DNA of 64,000 nt from UBA4802 sp964509195 (GCA_964509195.1 CAZDWJ010000011.1:1-64000), one strand, 5' to 3'. Positions 35,423 to 45,337 are shown, counted from the first letter of the stretch. Translations and numbers: made by a program. The notes: generated from the sequence alone by a model not told the origin.

Positions 35423-37408
35423 ATGCATATTCTCCTGAACATATTAATAATATTTTCAATATCAATTGTAGTAATTTATTTATGTAATCGCTTAAAGATT
35501 CCTACCATAATAGGTTTGTTAATAACCGGTATTGTTGTTGGTCCGTATGGACTTCAGATTATTAAATCCAGTGCGGATGTTGAAATTTTAGCTGAAATAG
35601 GCATTATTACGCTTTTGTTCACCATAGGCCTGGAATTATCATTTGAAGAAATAGCATCACTAAAACGGGCAATACTGGTAGGGGTTTTGCAGGTTATTAT
35701 AACGATTATAATTGTTACCGCTATAATGCTTGTGTGGACCTCATTGTCCAATGCTGTTTTCCTGGGGTTTATCGTTTCATTGAGTAGTACAGCGGTGGTA
35801 TTAAAGGTTATTCAGGAATTAGCACTATCCGAAAGTCCACACGGCAGGATATCCCTGGCTGTTCTTATTGTACAGGATATTGCAATTGTTCCTTTGATGT
35901 TATTCATACCATTATTGGCAGGAGTTACAAAGCATTCAATTCCTGTGGAGATGTTTAAATTAATTGTCAAAGGCTCCTTAATAGTTGTTATTGTTATTAT
36001 TCTTGCACGCTATGTGATCCCCAAGCTGTTGTTTGAGATTGCAAAAACACGTAGCAGGGAATTATTTATAATAACAATTGTAACAATTTGCCTTGCTGTC
36101 ACCTTAGCAACAAATGCTCTGGGAATGTCTGTGGAACTAGGGGCTTTTTTGGCAGGTATAATTATTGCTGCTTCTGAATACAGTGGTCAGACTTTCAGTT
36201 CAATGATGCCATTTAGAGATTTATTTACCAGTTTTTTCTTTATTTCCATAGGTATGCTGCTTAATCCTATGGTGGTGGCTACTGATATAGTAACTGTAGC
36301 CAATTTTTCTGTAAGTATACTTATTATTAAGATTATCATAATATCAATGATTGTGCTAGCATTTGGCTATCCGTTGCGTATTGCTCTTTTAACAGGATTT
36401 GCATTGTCACAAATTGGCGAATTTTCGTTTATTCTGGCTCAGATAGGAATGTCATATGCTTTATTGTCTCAGGTTGAATATCAGTTGTTTCTCTCAGTTA
36501 CTATTATTGCTATGGGTATTACACCATATCTTATTAAATATTCGCCAACATTTGTTGATATGCTCTTAAAAATACCATTTCCTGAAAACTTCAGGAAAGG
36601 ATTTTTGTATAATGCTGACGAAGAAATTCATGCAATAAAGGATCATATCATTATTGTTGGATATGGTATCAATGGAAGGAATGTTTCTGTAGCGGCTAAG
36701 GCCATTAAGATTCCTTACATTATCATTGAGATGAATCCTGAAACAGTAAAAAGAGAAAGAAAAGTAGGAGAAAATATAATTTATGGTGATGCTTCACAGG
36801 AAGATTTATTACGCCAGGTTAACATTACTTCTGCACGGGTCCTGGTAATAGCAATAGCCGACAGGAGCGCAATTAAAAGAATTATTGTACTTGCACGACA
36901 AATTAATCCACATATCCATATAATTGTACGTGCACGGTTTGTGGGCGATATGAAGGAATTGCTGGAATTAGGTGCAAATGAAGTCATCCCTGAAGAATAT
37001 GAAACATCTATAGAAATTTTTGCAAGAGTATTACAGTATTATAGAGTTCCACGAAATGATATTGAAGCGATGATTGAATCAATCCGTGCAAAAGGGTATG
37101 CAATGCTCAGAAAATTACACGTTGATGTATATAAAGATTTGCCTATTGCTGAAATAGATATGCAGGCAGTAAGAGTGTGTCCGGGTTCGCCAGTTGTTGG
37201 GAAAACTATAGGGCAGATGCAGTTCAGGAAGGTTCATAAATTTTCAGTTGTTGCAATTAAACGTAATGATGCTGTCATTGCAAATCCAGGTGCTGATGAT
37301 GGAATTCAAAGTGATGATATACTCTATGTAGTTGGTAGCAGGGAAGCAATTATAAAAGCAGTGAAGGAATTGAAATTGAGTGATAATGCTACCAGTTGTC
37401 AATTGTAA
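35423..37408 (+). CDS. Monovalent cation:proton antiporter, KefB type (CPA2)
   Basis: A 661-residue protein. Residues 1-380 form 11-13 membrane spans of the CPA2 exchanger domain (IGLLITGIVVGPYGLQ, SLSSTAVVLKVIQE, LGMSVELGAFLAGIIIA). A TrkA-N/RCK Rossmann domain follows (GYGINGRNVSVAAK, about 411) and a TrkA-C domain from about 570 (AVRVCPGSPVVGKTIG...VVGSREAI). It probably exports K+ or Na+ in exchange for protons. There is no clear ribosome site; ATG 35423 and a TTG six bases earlier are both possible. Confidence 0.92.
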   Translation: MHILLNILIIFSISIVVIYLCNRLKIPTIIGLLITGIVVGPYGLQIIKSSADVEILAEIGIITLLFTIGLELSFEEIASLKRAILVGVLQVIITIIIVTAIMLVWTSLSNAVFLGFIVSLSSTAVVLKVIQELALSESPHGRISLAVLIVQDIAIVPLMLFIPLLAGVTKHSIPVEMFKLIVKGSLIVVIVIILARYVIPKLLFEIAKTRSRELFIITIVTICLAVTLATNALGMSVELGAFLAGIIIAASEYSGQTFSSMMPFRDLFTSFFFISIGMLLNPMVVATDIVTVANFSVSILIIKIIIISMIVLAFGYPLRIALLTGFALSQIGEFSFILAQIGMSYALLSQVEYQLFLSVTIIAMGITPYLIKYSPTFVDMLLKIPFPENFRKGFLYNADEEIHAIKDHIIIVGYGINGRNVSVAAKAIKIPYIIIEMNPETVKRERKVGENIIYGDASQEDLLRQVNITSARVLVIAIADRSAIKRIIVLARQINPHIHIIVRARFVGDMKELLELGANEVIPEEYETSIEIFARVLQYYRVPRNDIEAMIESIRAKGYAMLRKLHVDVYKDLPIAEIDMQAVRVCPGSPVVGKTIGQMQFRKVHKFSVVAIKRNDAVIANPGADDGIQSDDILYVVGSREAIIKAVKELKLSDNATSCQL

Positions 37409-37453
37409 CATAGATTCATTATATACACTAATAAATTAAATGGTTTAAATCTG

Positions 37454-37948
37454 ATGAAAACAATAAAACCTTTACTATTATCAACTGATAATTTTTCCCA
37501 CTATGGATATTTTGCAAAGATGCAAAATCCCGATGCAATTCATTTTGGCGCTTCACCCATAAAGTTTTACCGTGACATACTGCAAATGCCGGTAACCAGC
37601 ATGATGAATCTTTCTTTTTCAATTTGCCAGGTTGAAAAGCGCGATTTTATTATTCAGAAAATGGAGTGTCACAGCAGTTGTTATGAAGGCATATTACCTC
37701 TTGATGGTGATGTGCTTATTCATGTTGCACATGCTACACAAAATTCTGTATATCCGTTTGACGATATCAATGTGTTTGCTATTCCACAATATACTTTTGT
37801 GGTTCTTAAAGCTGGGGTATGGCATCATGCGCCATTTGCAGTCAATTCAACTGTTAATACATTGATACTACTGCCCGAACGCACCTACGCAAATGATTGT
37901 ATTCGTGTAGATATACCTGAAGAATTTCAGCTAACGATTTTATTATAA
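37454..37948 (+). CDS. Ureidoglycolate lyase (AllA)-like cupin protein
   Basis: A 164-residue protein with the AllA-family layout: KPLLLSTDNFSHYGYF at the start, a segment H-S-S-C-Y-E-G-I-L-P-L-D-G-D-V-L-I-H-V-A, then FAIPQYTFVVLKAGVWHHAPF. The GVWHH motif is the family hallmark. No other allantoin-degrading genes are near, so the substrate may differ. It is followed by a GCGATAGTTAC motif and a terminator. Confidence 0.75.
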   Translation: MKTIKPLLLSTDNFSHYGYFAKMQNPDAIHFGASPIKFYRDILQMPVTSMMNLSFSICQVEKRDFIIQKMECHSSCYEGILPLDGDVLIHVAHATQNSVYPFDDINVFAIPQYTFVVLKAGVWHHAPFAVNSTVNTLILLPERTYANDCIRVDIPEEFQLTILL

Positions 37949-37989
37949 GCGATAGTTACTGTTTAATATTTTATATGACATAGTAAAAT

Positions 37990-38020
37990 AAGGCAGAGAA
38001 TTAATCCCTGCCTTTTTTTT
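37990..38020. terminator. Intrinsic terminator
   Basis: AAGGCAG-AG...CCCTGCCTT hairpin with one mismatch and eight T residues, serving the AllA-like gene; the convergent lipoprotein gene ends at its right edge. Confidence 0.75.
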
Positions 38021-38021
38021 G

Positions 38022-38444
38022 CTACATCTGGCTTAATTTTGCCAGGCGCATTGAAGCTTTCATAACTTCCTTGTCAGTTGCATATTTTGGCATTTTTTCC
38101 ATCATGCTGGTTGCAATCTTTTGACTTATTGCTGCCTGCTTTTGCTCAAGATCAAGCAATTCTTTTGGCATTTGAGCATTTGCGTCGTTGAGTTCGGGAT
38201 ATTTAGCCTGCAATTGCTTAATCTTTGGCTGTAATGTTTCTATTGCATCAGCATATGAGTTAATAGCTTTTGCAACATCTGAAGCATTTGTAGCAGCATC
38301 AATATCTTTGATTAAATTTTCCTGTGCAGCAATTGATTCCTCCATAAGGGAACGAACATCGCTGTACTTACCAGTAGATGAGCCGCAACCAATGAATGAA
38401 ACTATCACCAGTAATGATAGAAGTAATAATAAATATTTATTCAT
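38022..38444 (-). CDS. Small helical lipoprotein
   Basis: A 140-residue protein with signal peptide and lipobox VSFIGC (cysteine about residue 20). The mature part is entirely helical, alanine/glutamine rich, without known domains. GGAGG precedes the start. Family unknown. Confidence 0.8.
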   Translation of the reverse strand: MNKYLLLLLSLLVIVSFIGCGSSTGKYSDVRSLMEESIAAQENLIKDIDAATNASDVAKAINSYADAIETLQPKIKQLQAKYPELNDANAQMPKELLDLEQKQAAISQKIATSMMEKMPKYATDKEVMKASMRLAKLSQM

Positions 38445-38577
38445 AAAACCTCCTTAATAGATATGGTGAATACTATATCATGGTAATAAATATGTGCAAT
38501 AATAATTTTTTTAATTGACTAAATTATAAAACAGGATCTAAATATAAAAAAAAAGATATGTTATAAAGGGGAACTGT

Positions 38578-39027
38578 ATGGTGCTATCACCTGTTGCATG
38601 GCTAGCTATAGGTATTGTTTTGATGGCAGTTGAAATTATCATGCCGGGTTTTATAATATTCTGGTTTGGTATAGGTGCAGTAATTACAGCTGCGTTGGTG
38701 TATGTTGGACTTTTGCAGTCCGAATTATCCCAGTGGTTTTGTTTTTTTATTTCGTCAGGTGCTTTTCTGGCTTTCTGGTTTGGTTATTTGAAAGACAGGG
38801 TAAAAGTAAAGACTGCTGATGATGCACTTGATGTAACACTGGTAGGTAAAAGAGGAAAATGTATTGAGGATATTATTCCTCCTCAAATTGGTGAGGTTGA
38901 ATTGTTTGAGCCATTCCATGGGGTAAAAGTATGGAAAGCGCAATCAAACGAAGAAATACGTAAAGAGGAGTTGATAATTGTAGAAGGGGCTGATGGAATC
39001 AAATTGGTAGTTAAGAAGGCAAAATAA
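38578..39027 (+). CDS. NfeD-like membrane protein
   Basis: A 149-residue protein: two or three N-terminal membrane spans (LAIGIVLMAVEIIMPGFIIFWFGIGAVITAALVY) and a C-terminal OB-fold-like domain with VGKRGKCIEDI and FHGVKVWKAQS. NfeD proteins pair with SPFH proteins, and one is encoded 19 bp downstream. Confidence 0.88.
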   Translation: MVLSPVAWLAIGIVLMAVEIIMPGFIIFWFGIGAVITAALVYVGLLQSELSQWFCFFISSGAFLAFWFGYLKDRVKVKTADDALDVTLVGKRGKCIEDIIPPQIGEVELFEPFHGVKVWKAQSNEEIRKEELIIVEGADGIKLVVKKAK

Positions 39028-39046
39028 TTTATTACAGGAGGTATTT

Positions 39047-39925
39047 ATGCAAGGTTTAATAGTTGCTATAGCGATTTTGGTGGTCATTCTGATTTATAAA
39101 GGAGTAAGAATAGTACCACAGGCAGAAAACTGGCTGGTTGAGCGTTTTGGTAAATATGCAGCAACACTTACTCCAGGATTGAATCTTATTAATCCGCTTT
39201 TCTCACGTGTATCGGCCAAAATTGATATTCGTGAACAGGTGCTTGATTTGCCTCCACAGGGTATTATTACAGAAGACAATGCTACAGTCAAAGTTGATGG
39301 TGTTGTTTTTTATAAGATACTTGATCCATATAAAGCTTTTTATGGCATTGAAAATTTGCAAATGGCTATCTCCAATCTTGCTCTAACTACGTTGCGTTCA
39401 ATAATGGGTAAAATGACGCTAGACCAATCCTTATCTTCGCGTGACAAGATTAACGCCGAACTATTGAATATACTTGATCAGGCCACTGACTCATGGGGAA
39501 CAAAAATAACGCGTGTAGAAATTAAAGATATTGTCCCGCCACAAGATTTGCAGCAGGCAATGGCATTACAGATGAAAGCAGAACGTGAACGCCGCGCAAC
39601 AGTCCTTGAAGCTGAAGCCCAGAAGGAAGCGCAGGAGAAAAAAGCAGAAGGATTCAAAAGGGCACAGATACTTGAAGCTGAAGCGCGAAAAGAAGCAGCT
39701 CAACGTGATGCCGAAGCACGCGAACGATTAGCTCAGGCTGAGGCTAATGCTATTGAGTACGTTGCCAAATCACTTAAAAGTACAGGTGGTGATCCGCTAT
39801 TATATCTTTTAGGTATGGAATATGTAAAAGGCTTGATAAAACTGGGTGAATCACAAAGCAGCCATGTTGTTGTCCTACCATCTGATCTGGTTGAAAATTT
39901 AAAGAACCTGTTTAAGTTAAAGTAA
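39047..39925 (+). CDS. SPFH/stomatin-family membrane protein (QmcA-like)
   Basis: A 292-residue protein with one N-terminal membrane anchor, an SPFH domain (about 20-190: VERFGKYAATLTPGLNLINP, EDNATVKVDGVVFYKI, IMGKMTLDQSLSSRDKIN) and an Ala/Glu-rich coiled coil (about 180-240). It likely forms membrane-bound rings and scaffolds lipid domains with the NfeD partner. GGAGG precedes the ATG. Confidence 0.93.
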   Translation: MQGLIVAIAILVVILIYKGVRIVPQAENWLVERFGKYAATLTPGLNLINPLFSRVSAKIDIREQVLDLPPQGIITEDNATVKVDGVVFYKILDPYKAFYGIENLQMAISNLALTTLRSIMGKMTLDQSLSSRDKINAELLNILDQATDSWGTKITRVEIKDIVPPQDLQQAMALQMKAERERRATVLEAEAQKEAQEKKAEGFKRAQILEAEARKEAAQRDAEARERLAQAEANAIEYVAKSLKSTGGDPLLYLLGMEYVKGLIKLGESQSSHVVVLPSDLVENLKNLFKLK

Positions 39926-39962
39926 CATTATATATATAAAAAAGATACTATAAAAATCAAAA

Positions 39963-39990
39963 GAATACCCGGTATGATTACCGGGTATTT
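39963..39990 (+). terminator. Intrinsic terminator after the SPFH gene
   Basis: AATACCCGGT/ACCGGGTATT with a six-base loop followed by T residues. Confidence 0.88.
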
Positions 39991-40003
39991 TTTTAAAGTT
40001 TTA

Positions 40004-40536
40004 TTATTCTTTATCTTTTTTAATATATGTTTTATTACCATGCTCGTTTATATAATAATGACCACTTTGTGGTCCTTCATAGATAGTTCTTCCTTAACTA
40101 TCTTTATCAATAACCTTTCATCCCTATTTATATTCTTTTTCGTTGTATTGAATCTCTTTTTCTTTTTTTTGACTCATCTTCTTTAGCTTCTTTGTGTTTA
40201 TATTTTTTTTCATCTGACTTCTTCTCTTTTTCTGGCTTTTGTTCCTTTTTTAACTTTTACTTTATCGTCAGATTCTTTTTTCCTGGTTTCCTTATCTTTT
40301 GTTTACTTTTTTGCTTTACTTTCAGACTTTTCTTCTTTTTTGTCTTTTTTTACTTTAGTGTCTTTCTTTTCCTTCTTTTCCTTCTTTTCCTTCTTTTCTT
40401 GTGTTTGGCTCTTTTCCTTTTTATCCTTGACTTCGGTTTTCTTTTCTGAAGTTTCTTTCTTTGCCATTGATTCTGTGTACATACCAGAAATGACTATAGA
40501 AACAGCTATAAATAAAACACCTAAAAACTTTTTCAT
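40004..40536 (-). pseudogene. Decayed secreted Lys-rich protein with basic-adaptor-like tail
   Basis: The intact 5' part (40303-40536) encodes a signal peptide (FLGVLFIAVSIVISGMYTESMA) and a Lys/Glu-rich low-complexity stretch, ending at TAA. Past this stop the Lys-rich coding continues with further stops and a frame change to about 40150. At 40004-40093 a final frame reads GRTIYEGPQSGHYYINEHGN followed by KTYIKKDKE and stop. That tail matches the pattern GRxIYTGPRGGxYYINxxGN of the chlorovirus-type basic adaptor domain (PF08789). A TAA (40094-40096) precedes it. The gene has therefore lost its ability to make one product, although the 77-residue first part might still be secreted. Confidence 0.6.
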
Positions 40537-41031
40537 ATTAAAAATCTCATTTGTATAAAAGATTTATGGATTACATATTTGCATTTTTAAATGTATTAAA
40601 ATTATGAACAAGTCAATAATAAAATTAAAAATAGGTATAAATCAATCAGGATATGACCCATGAGTTTTGAGATTCTGGTTGCCATTTATTTCTAAATGAA
40701 TATTGGAAAAAATAGCTGTTAATTATAAGTACCAACGCAATGGTTGTGAAAAGAAATTAAATACTTGTGAGAAAAAATGAATTGCGTTACTTTCATTGTT
40801 ATATTAAATGATAAAATATAATTGAATAAAAAATCATGTAACAGATATTTTATTTGAGAATTAAAACATATCTGATACAATAGTTTTAGTTTATAAGTAA
40901 TTAATAGCATTTATTCCCTTATGTAATCTATCAAAAATATTAAATAGTGCATACTTAAAAAATATTCGTCGACAATTCCATGCACTATTACACATTGTTA
41001 CACTATATCTAGATATATTCAGAGGCATGCC
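40537..41031. other. AT-rich intergenic region upstream of mgtE
   Basis: About 495 bp, no supported gene. The only clear signal is the 14-bp palindrome near the mgtE start. I see nothing resembling a Mg-sensing riboswitch. Confidence 0.45.
41004..41017. promoter_or_regulatory. Perfect 14-bp palindrome before mgtE
   Basis: TATATCTAGATATA is fully self-complementary and ends 14 bases before the first mgtE ATG, where a repressor would block initiation. AT-richness makes chance possible. Confidence 0.3.
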
Positions 41032-42414
41032 ATGATGATTGCACCTTTACTTCAGCCTGAAATAAAGGAATTAATTGAAAAAAGAGAGTTCAGCGTGTTG
41101 AAAGAAGTGTTCAGTGAATGGGCACCAGCAGATTTAGCTGAACTTATCAGTGAATTGCCTGAAGGGGAACAGGTCATAATTTTCAGGTTGTTACCAAAAA
41201 AGTTGCAGGCTGAAACATTTGAGTATTTAGACTTTGAGGTTCAATCACATTTATTGGGTAATCTAGCTAAAAAGCAGATAGCAGATATTTTAAATGAAAT
41301 GTCACCTGACGACCGTACTGCACTGTTTGAGGAGTTGCCAGCAGATATATTACGCCAGATGTTATCATTGATGTCCAGAGAAGAACGCATAACCGCAATG
41401 ATTCTACTTGGTTATCCAGAAAACAGTGTTGGCCGTTTGATGACAACTGATTATATTGCCGTCAAAGAAAACATGACTGTCGCCCAGGTTTTACATTATA
41501 TACGTAAATATGGCAAAGACAGCGAAACGCTAAATATGATATACGTCATTGATGATGAAGGTAAACTCATTGATGATATAAAAATGAGGCAGGTACTTTT
41601 ATCGCAGCCCACAAGGCGAATTAAAACATTAATGGATCATAAGTTTGTGAGCCTTAATGCGTTTGATGACCAGGAAACTGCCGTTCAGGTTTTTAAAAAG
41701 TATGACTATTATGCTCTGCCAGTTGTGGATAATGAGGGGTTCCTTTTAGGGATAGTAACTATTGATGACGTGTTAGACGTAGAAGAAGAAGAAGTTACAG
41801 AAGATATTCACAAAATGGCTGCAGTGGAAGTTCTGGAAGAACCGTATATTGAAGAGCCACTGTTACGGTTAACAAGAAAACGTGCATCGTGGCTGGTCTT
41901 CCTCTTTTTGGGTGAGATGTTGACTGCAACAGCAATGGGATATTTTGAAGAAGAAATTGCAAGAGCTGTTGTGTTAGCTTTGTTTGTGCCACTCATTATT
42001 TCAAGTGGTGGTAATTCAGGATCACAGGCAGCTACACTGGTTATTCGTGCTATGGCAATAGGCGAGATTACCTTACGTGACTGGTGGCGAGTATTAATCC
42101 GGGAAATTCAATCTGGTTTGATGTTGGGCTCGATATTAGCATCTATTGGTTTTTTACGTATAAGTATATGGCAAAAACTCTTTGGCATATATGGTGAACA
42201 CTGGCTGAAGGTGGCTTTGTCAGTGTCATTTTCACTCGTTGGTGTTGTTATGTGGGGAACTCTGATGGGGTCTATGTTACCATTTGTTTTACGAAAATTA
42301 GGACTTGACCCTGCAACGTCATCTGCTCCTTTTGTTGCAACGTTAGTCGATGTGTCGGGCTTGATAATATATTTCAACATAGCGTACTTAATATTGAAAG
42401 GGACATTATTGTAG
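41032..42414 (+). CDS. mgtE: Magnesium transporter MgtE
   Basis: A 460-residue Mg2+ channel. The N domain is at about 10-130 (LAELISELPEGEQVIIFRLL, ILNEMSPDDRTALFEELP), a CBS pair at about 135-255 (VGRLMTTDYIAVKENMTV, VVDNEGFLLGIVTIDDVLDV) and five membrane helices at about 285-460 with the conserved ISSGGNSGSQAATLVIRAMA pore segment. Cytosolic domains close the channel when Mg2+ is high. Two adjacent ATGs are possible starts. Confidence 0.95.
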   Translation: MMIAPLLQPEIKELIEKREFSVLKEVFSEWAPADLAELISELPEGEQVIIFRLLPKKLQAETFEYLDFEVQSHLLGNLAKKQIADILNEMSPDDRTALFEELPADILRQMLSLMSREERITAMILLGYPENSVGRLMTTDYIAVKENMTVAQVLHYIRKYGKDSETLNMIYVIDDEGKLIDDIKMRQVLLSQPTRRIKTLMDHKFVSLNAFDDQETAVQVFKKYDYYALPVVDNEGFLLGIVTIDDVLDVEEEEVTEDIHKMAAVEVLEEPYIEEPLLRLTRKRASWLVFLFLGEMLTATAMGYFEEEIARAVVLALFVPLIISSGGNSGSQAATLVIRAMAIGEITLRDWWRVLIREIQSGLMLGSILASIGFLRISIWQKLFGIYGEHWLKVALSVSFSLVGVVMWGTLMGSMLPFVLRKLGLDPATSSAPFVATLVDVSGLIIYFNIAYLILKGTLL

Positions 42415-42425
42415 GAAAACATACA

Positions 42426-42998
42426 ATGGCAAAAATAGCTTGGAAACCTGGAACAATGTTATACCCTGTACCAGCTGTTCTTGTGACGTCGCATTACAGG
42501 GGTATTGATAATGTATGCACGGTATCGTGGGTAGGTACTGTATGCACTGAACCACCAATGATAAGTATTTCCCTGCGCCCGGAACGCTATTCATTTCAGT
42601 TGATACAGCAATCAAAGGAGTTTGTTGTAAATATTCCTGATAAGAAACTGGTAAAAGCAGTTGATTTTTGTGGTGTTCGTTCGGGAAAAGACATAGATAA
42701 GTTTGCGATAGCTCATCTTAATAAACTACCCGCAAAAAAAGTAAAAGCACCATTAATCGAACAATGCCCCGTTTCAATTGAATGCAAAGTGTCAAAAATT
42801 ATTCAGTTGGGGAGCCATTATCAATTCATTGGAAATGTTGTTGTAGTGCACGTAGATGATACACTGCTAGATAAAAGAGGTGCATTACATCTTGAAAGAG
42901 CAGGGCTTTTATGTTATAATCATGGGTTTTACTGTGTTGTTGATAAACAAATTGGGAAGTTTGGATTTTCGGTAAAAAAGCGGAGGACGAAAAAGTAA
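42426..42998 (+). CDS. Flavin reductase-like (flavoredoxin) protein
   Basis: A 190-residue FMN-binding split-barrel protein. Family segments: VPAVLVTSHYRGIDNVCTVSWVG, PPMISISLRPERYSFQLI, EFVVNIPD and CGVRSGKDIDKFA. It may reduce flavins or act as an electron carrier. It starts 11 bases after mgtE. Confidence 0.88.
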   Translation: MAKIAWKPGTMLYPVPAVLVTSHYRGIDNVCTVSWVGTVCTEPPMISISLRPERYSFQLIQQSKEFVVNIPDKKLVKAVDFCGVRSGKDIDKFAIAHLNKLPAKKVKAPLIEQCPVSIECKVSKIIQLGSHYQFIGNVVVVHVDDTLLDKRGALHLERAGLLCYNHGFYCVVDKQIGKFGFSVKKRRTKK

Positions 42999-42999
42999 A

Positions 43000-43023
43000 T
43001 GGGGACTGTCTTGACAGCCCCCA
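43000..43023. terminator. Hairpin between flavin reductase and bacterioferritin
   Basis: GGGGaCTGTC with GACAGCCCC forms a strong stem with one bulged A. No T run follows on either side, so it may be a weak terminator or an RNA-stabilising element. Confidence 0.5.
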
Positions 43024-43033
43024 TAATAGAATA

Positions 43034-43504
43034 TTACTCCTTAACCTGTGTAGTTAAAAATATCTGAATACTCATTTGGTTAATCTGATCCTGCAATTCT
43101 TCAATTTGGTCTATATGCATGTCTTCATCTTTTAGTATACTCTCAAGCACTTCACGGGTTGCAAAATCTTTAACTTCGCCAGCTAATACAATTGCGTCAT
43201 TATATGCTTTAATTGCTTCTTCTTCTGCTTTGTGGTCGTATTCCAGTTGCTTGGGCACATCTGCACCAATCAATATCTTTTTTAAATTGGTTACTATCGG
43301 TATCCCTTCCAGAAATAAAATTCTGCCAATTAATTTTTCTGCATGCTTCATTTCATCAATTGCTCTTTTTTCAAAGTGCTTGTGAAGCTTTTCGTAACCC
43401 CAATTGTCGCACATTTCAGAATGAACCATGTATTGATTGATTGCTGTTAATTCATCGGCCAGCAATGAATTCAATGTTTCAATTAATTTTGGATCCCCTT
43501 TCAT
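43034..43504 (-). CDS. bfr: Bacterioferritin
   Basis: A 156-residue four-helix iron-storage protein. Ferroxidase residues are seen in LLADELTAINQY (Glu18), DEMKHAEKLIGRILFLEG (Glu51 and His54; the methionine of DEM corresponds to the haem ligand Met52), AEEEAIKAYND and KDEDMHIDQIEEL. It stores iron as ferrihydrite and limits peroxide damage. GGAG precedes the ATG. Confidence 0.96.
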   Translation of the reverse strand: MKGDPKLIETLNSLLADELTAINQYMVHSEMCDNWGYEKLHKHFEKRAIDEMKHAEKLIGRILFLEGIPIVTNLKKILIGADVPKQLEYDHKAEEEAIKAYNDAIVLAGEVKDFATREVLESILKDEDMHIDQIEELQDQINQMSIQIFLTTQVKE

Positions 43505-43633
43505 TGTTTTTCTCCTTAAAATAGTTTTTAATGTTTTACAATCATACCCCTAGCTGTGTGTGACAAGGGTGTATAATTATTATTACGTGATAAATAAAAA
43601 ATCAAGCATTAATTAAACCATATAATACAAATA

Positions 43634-45223
43634 TTAGATTCTCAGTCTAATCCCAATGACATGATAAAAATCAACTGATCCACCAATAATGTCTACATCA
43701 ATATCACGCTTGAATAAATAGTAAACTATTAAAGGGATTGTTGTATTAATAATTGTTCCGGATTCTATACTATACTCATAGTTATTTTGTTTTCCTATAA
43801 AATAACTCAGTTCCACCCCAAGATATGGTGATAGTGAAGAAAAGCTTTCAAAGATATAATACATCATTGGATTGATTATAAAAGAATACGGATAGTTTTG
43901 TTTGGCAAATGTATTCCACAAGGAAATATCAAAGGAAATATTATTGTATTTACTATAACTGGGTGGAATACCCATGGTTGATGTAATATTTGGTAAAAAA
44001 CCATGTCTAAACGATATTCCGGCTGAATGGTAATTTTCAGTTTGTCCTCTGTATTCATTGCCATCATGGCGGCGATAATGCTCATAGGATATGGCTAAAT
44101 GGTAGTCAGGAAAAATTTCATGCGCATACCCGCATTTGAGAGAAATATTAATAAATCGTGGATACAGTGCAGTTGGCTTTGACTCTGAACTGTGATTGAG
44201 ATATGAAGTAAAGTAGGCGTAATCATGATTTATAGTCAAATACTGTAGAGTTATCGCCAAATCTGTTGTGAAATTATAATATTCACTGCTAATAGTTTTT
44301 GAATAACCTGCTAAAAAATGAAGTGATGTATTTTGTTCTTTAGAGATTTGGCCATAGTTTTCGGGATTCCAATTATAATACCCTATCAATGATTCAGCTT
44401 TCAAGCCAAAAGCATAATATGTATCAGTTATTCCTGGATATAAGCTATCATGTATTGTACCGTAACAACCATAAGGGATAAATGTAATGTGAGATGACGG
44501 AATCATGCAACCAAATTGCAAAATTCTGTTAACTGATAGACTGTAGTCAGGATATACTAACCCGTCCATCTGTATTTGTAGATAAGGAATAATATATGTT
44601 GAAAAAGTGAGGTCATATCTAATTGTACAACTGCTCATATATTTGTATTCTGGTACTTTACTTAAAAAGGGATATCCAATGTAAAAACTGTACTGTAGAT
44701 TATCCAAAGAAAGTAAAGAAGAGTTATAATTATAACGATAGCTCTTTCCTACTTGCATTCTGGAACTATACCATTTAAGACCTATGCCATACCACCGTAG
44801 TTCTGTGCCAATACTCCTTTCAGGTTTGTCAATTGTATTATTGCAAATATGGTTGAATGTTATCCCTATTTGTGAGTTATCTAACTGATAAGAAATAAAG
44901 GCAAAATCCATATAGTATGAGATGCGATATGGATAATAGTCAGAATTATTCCTCTGAGAGGTGTACACGTTTTCGTTCACATACATTGATACCTTGAATA
45001 AATTAAACCATAGTATCTGGAGATCAAATTCTTTGGACTGCTTTGCAGTAAAGCCATTATTGCTATCTAATATGCTATAACCAAGTGAAATGCCTGCTTG
45101 TGGCAAAAAATAAAAACTATCAGATAAGGGAAGTGTTTGCGATTCTGAGTTACATGGAGATATAAAAGAATGAATGATAATGATGCTGAAAATACAGTGG
45201 AGCATGTATCGTTTGACTTGCAT
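43634..45223 (-). CDS. Predicted outer-membrane beta-barrel protein
   Basis: A 529-residue protein with an N-terminal signal (CIFSIIIIHSFISP, with a cysteine near residue 24 that might instead be a lipobox). The mature part is rich in Tyr, Ser and Asn with alternating amphipathic strands throughout, as in a large beta-barrel. I do not recognise a family. No clear operon partner; the next gene is divergent. Confidence 0.7.
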   Translation of the reverse strand: MQVKRYMLHCIFSIIIIHSFISPCNSESQTLPLSDSFYFLPQAGISLGYSILDSNNGFTAKQSKEFDLQILWFNLFKVSMYVNENVYTSQRNNSDYYPYRISYYMDFAFISYQLDNSQIGITFNHICNNTIDKPERSIGTELRWYGIGLKWYSSRMQVGKSYRYNYNSSLLSLDNLQYSFYIGYPFLSKVPEYKYMSSCTIRYDLTFSTYIIPYLQIQMDGLVYPDYSLSVNRILQFGCMIPSSHITFIPYGCYGTIHDSLYPGITDTYYAFGLKAESLIGYYNWNPENYGQISKEQNTSLHFLAGYSKTISSEYYNFTTDLAITLQYLTINHDYAYFTSYLNHSSESKPTALYPRFINISLKCGYAHEIFPDYHLAISYEHYRRHDGNEYRGQTENYHSAGISFRHGFLPNITSTMGIPPSYSKYNNISFDISLWNTFAKQNYPYSFIINPMMYYIFESFSSLSPYLGVELSYFIGKQNNYEYSIESGTIINTTIPLIVYYLFKRDIDVDIIGGSVDFYHVIGIRLRI

Positions 45224-45337
45224 GATAGCTTATATTATACATTCAATACTTTTCATTGCAACATAGTGGTCAAATAATACTATACATTATTTATAGAAAG
45301 TAGTCAAAAGAAAAAATATTTTTTAAAAATATTTCAC

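Noticed and set aside
39974..40449. Plus-strand Phe-rich hydrophobic frames
   Set aside because: They are the antisense of the Lys-rich minus-strand relic; Phe/Leu runs arise from complementing AAA/AAG codons.
40192..40558. Possible CRISPR-like short repeats (CTTCTTTTCC)
   Set aside because: They are codon-level repeats of the Lys/Glu-rich relic with no spacers; no CRISPR array or cas gene is present anywhere in the window.
40537..41031. Mg-responsive riboswitch before mgtE
   Set aside because: No conserved M-box-like sequence or strong stem structure was found by eye; only a short palindrome.
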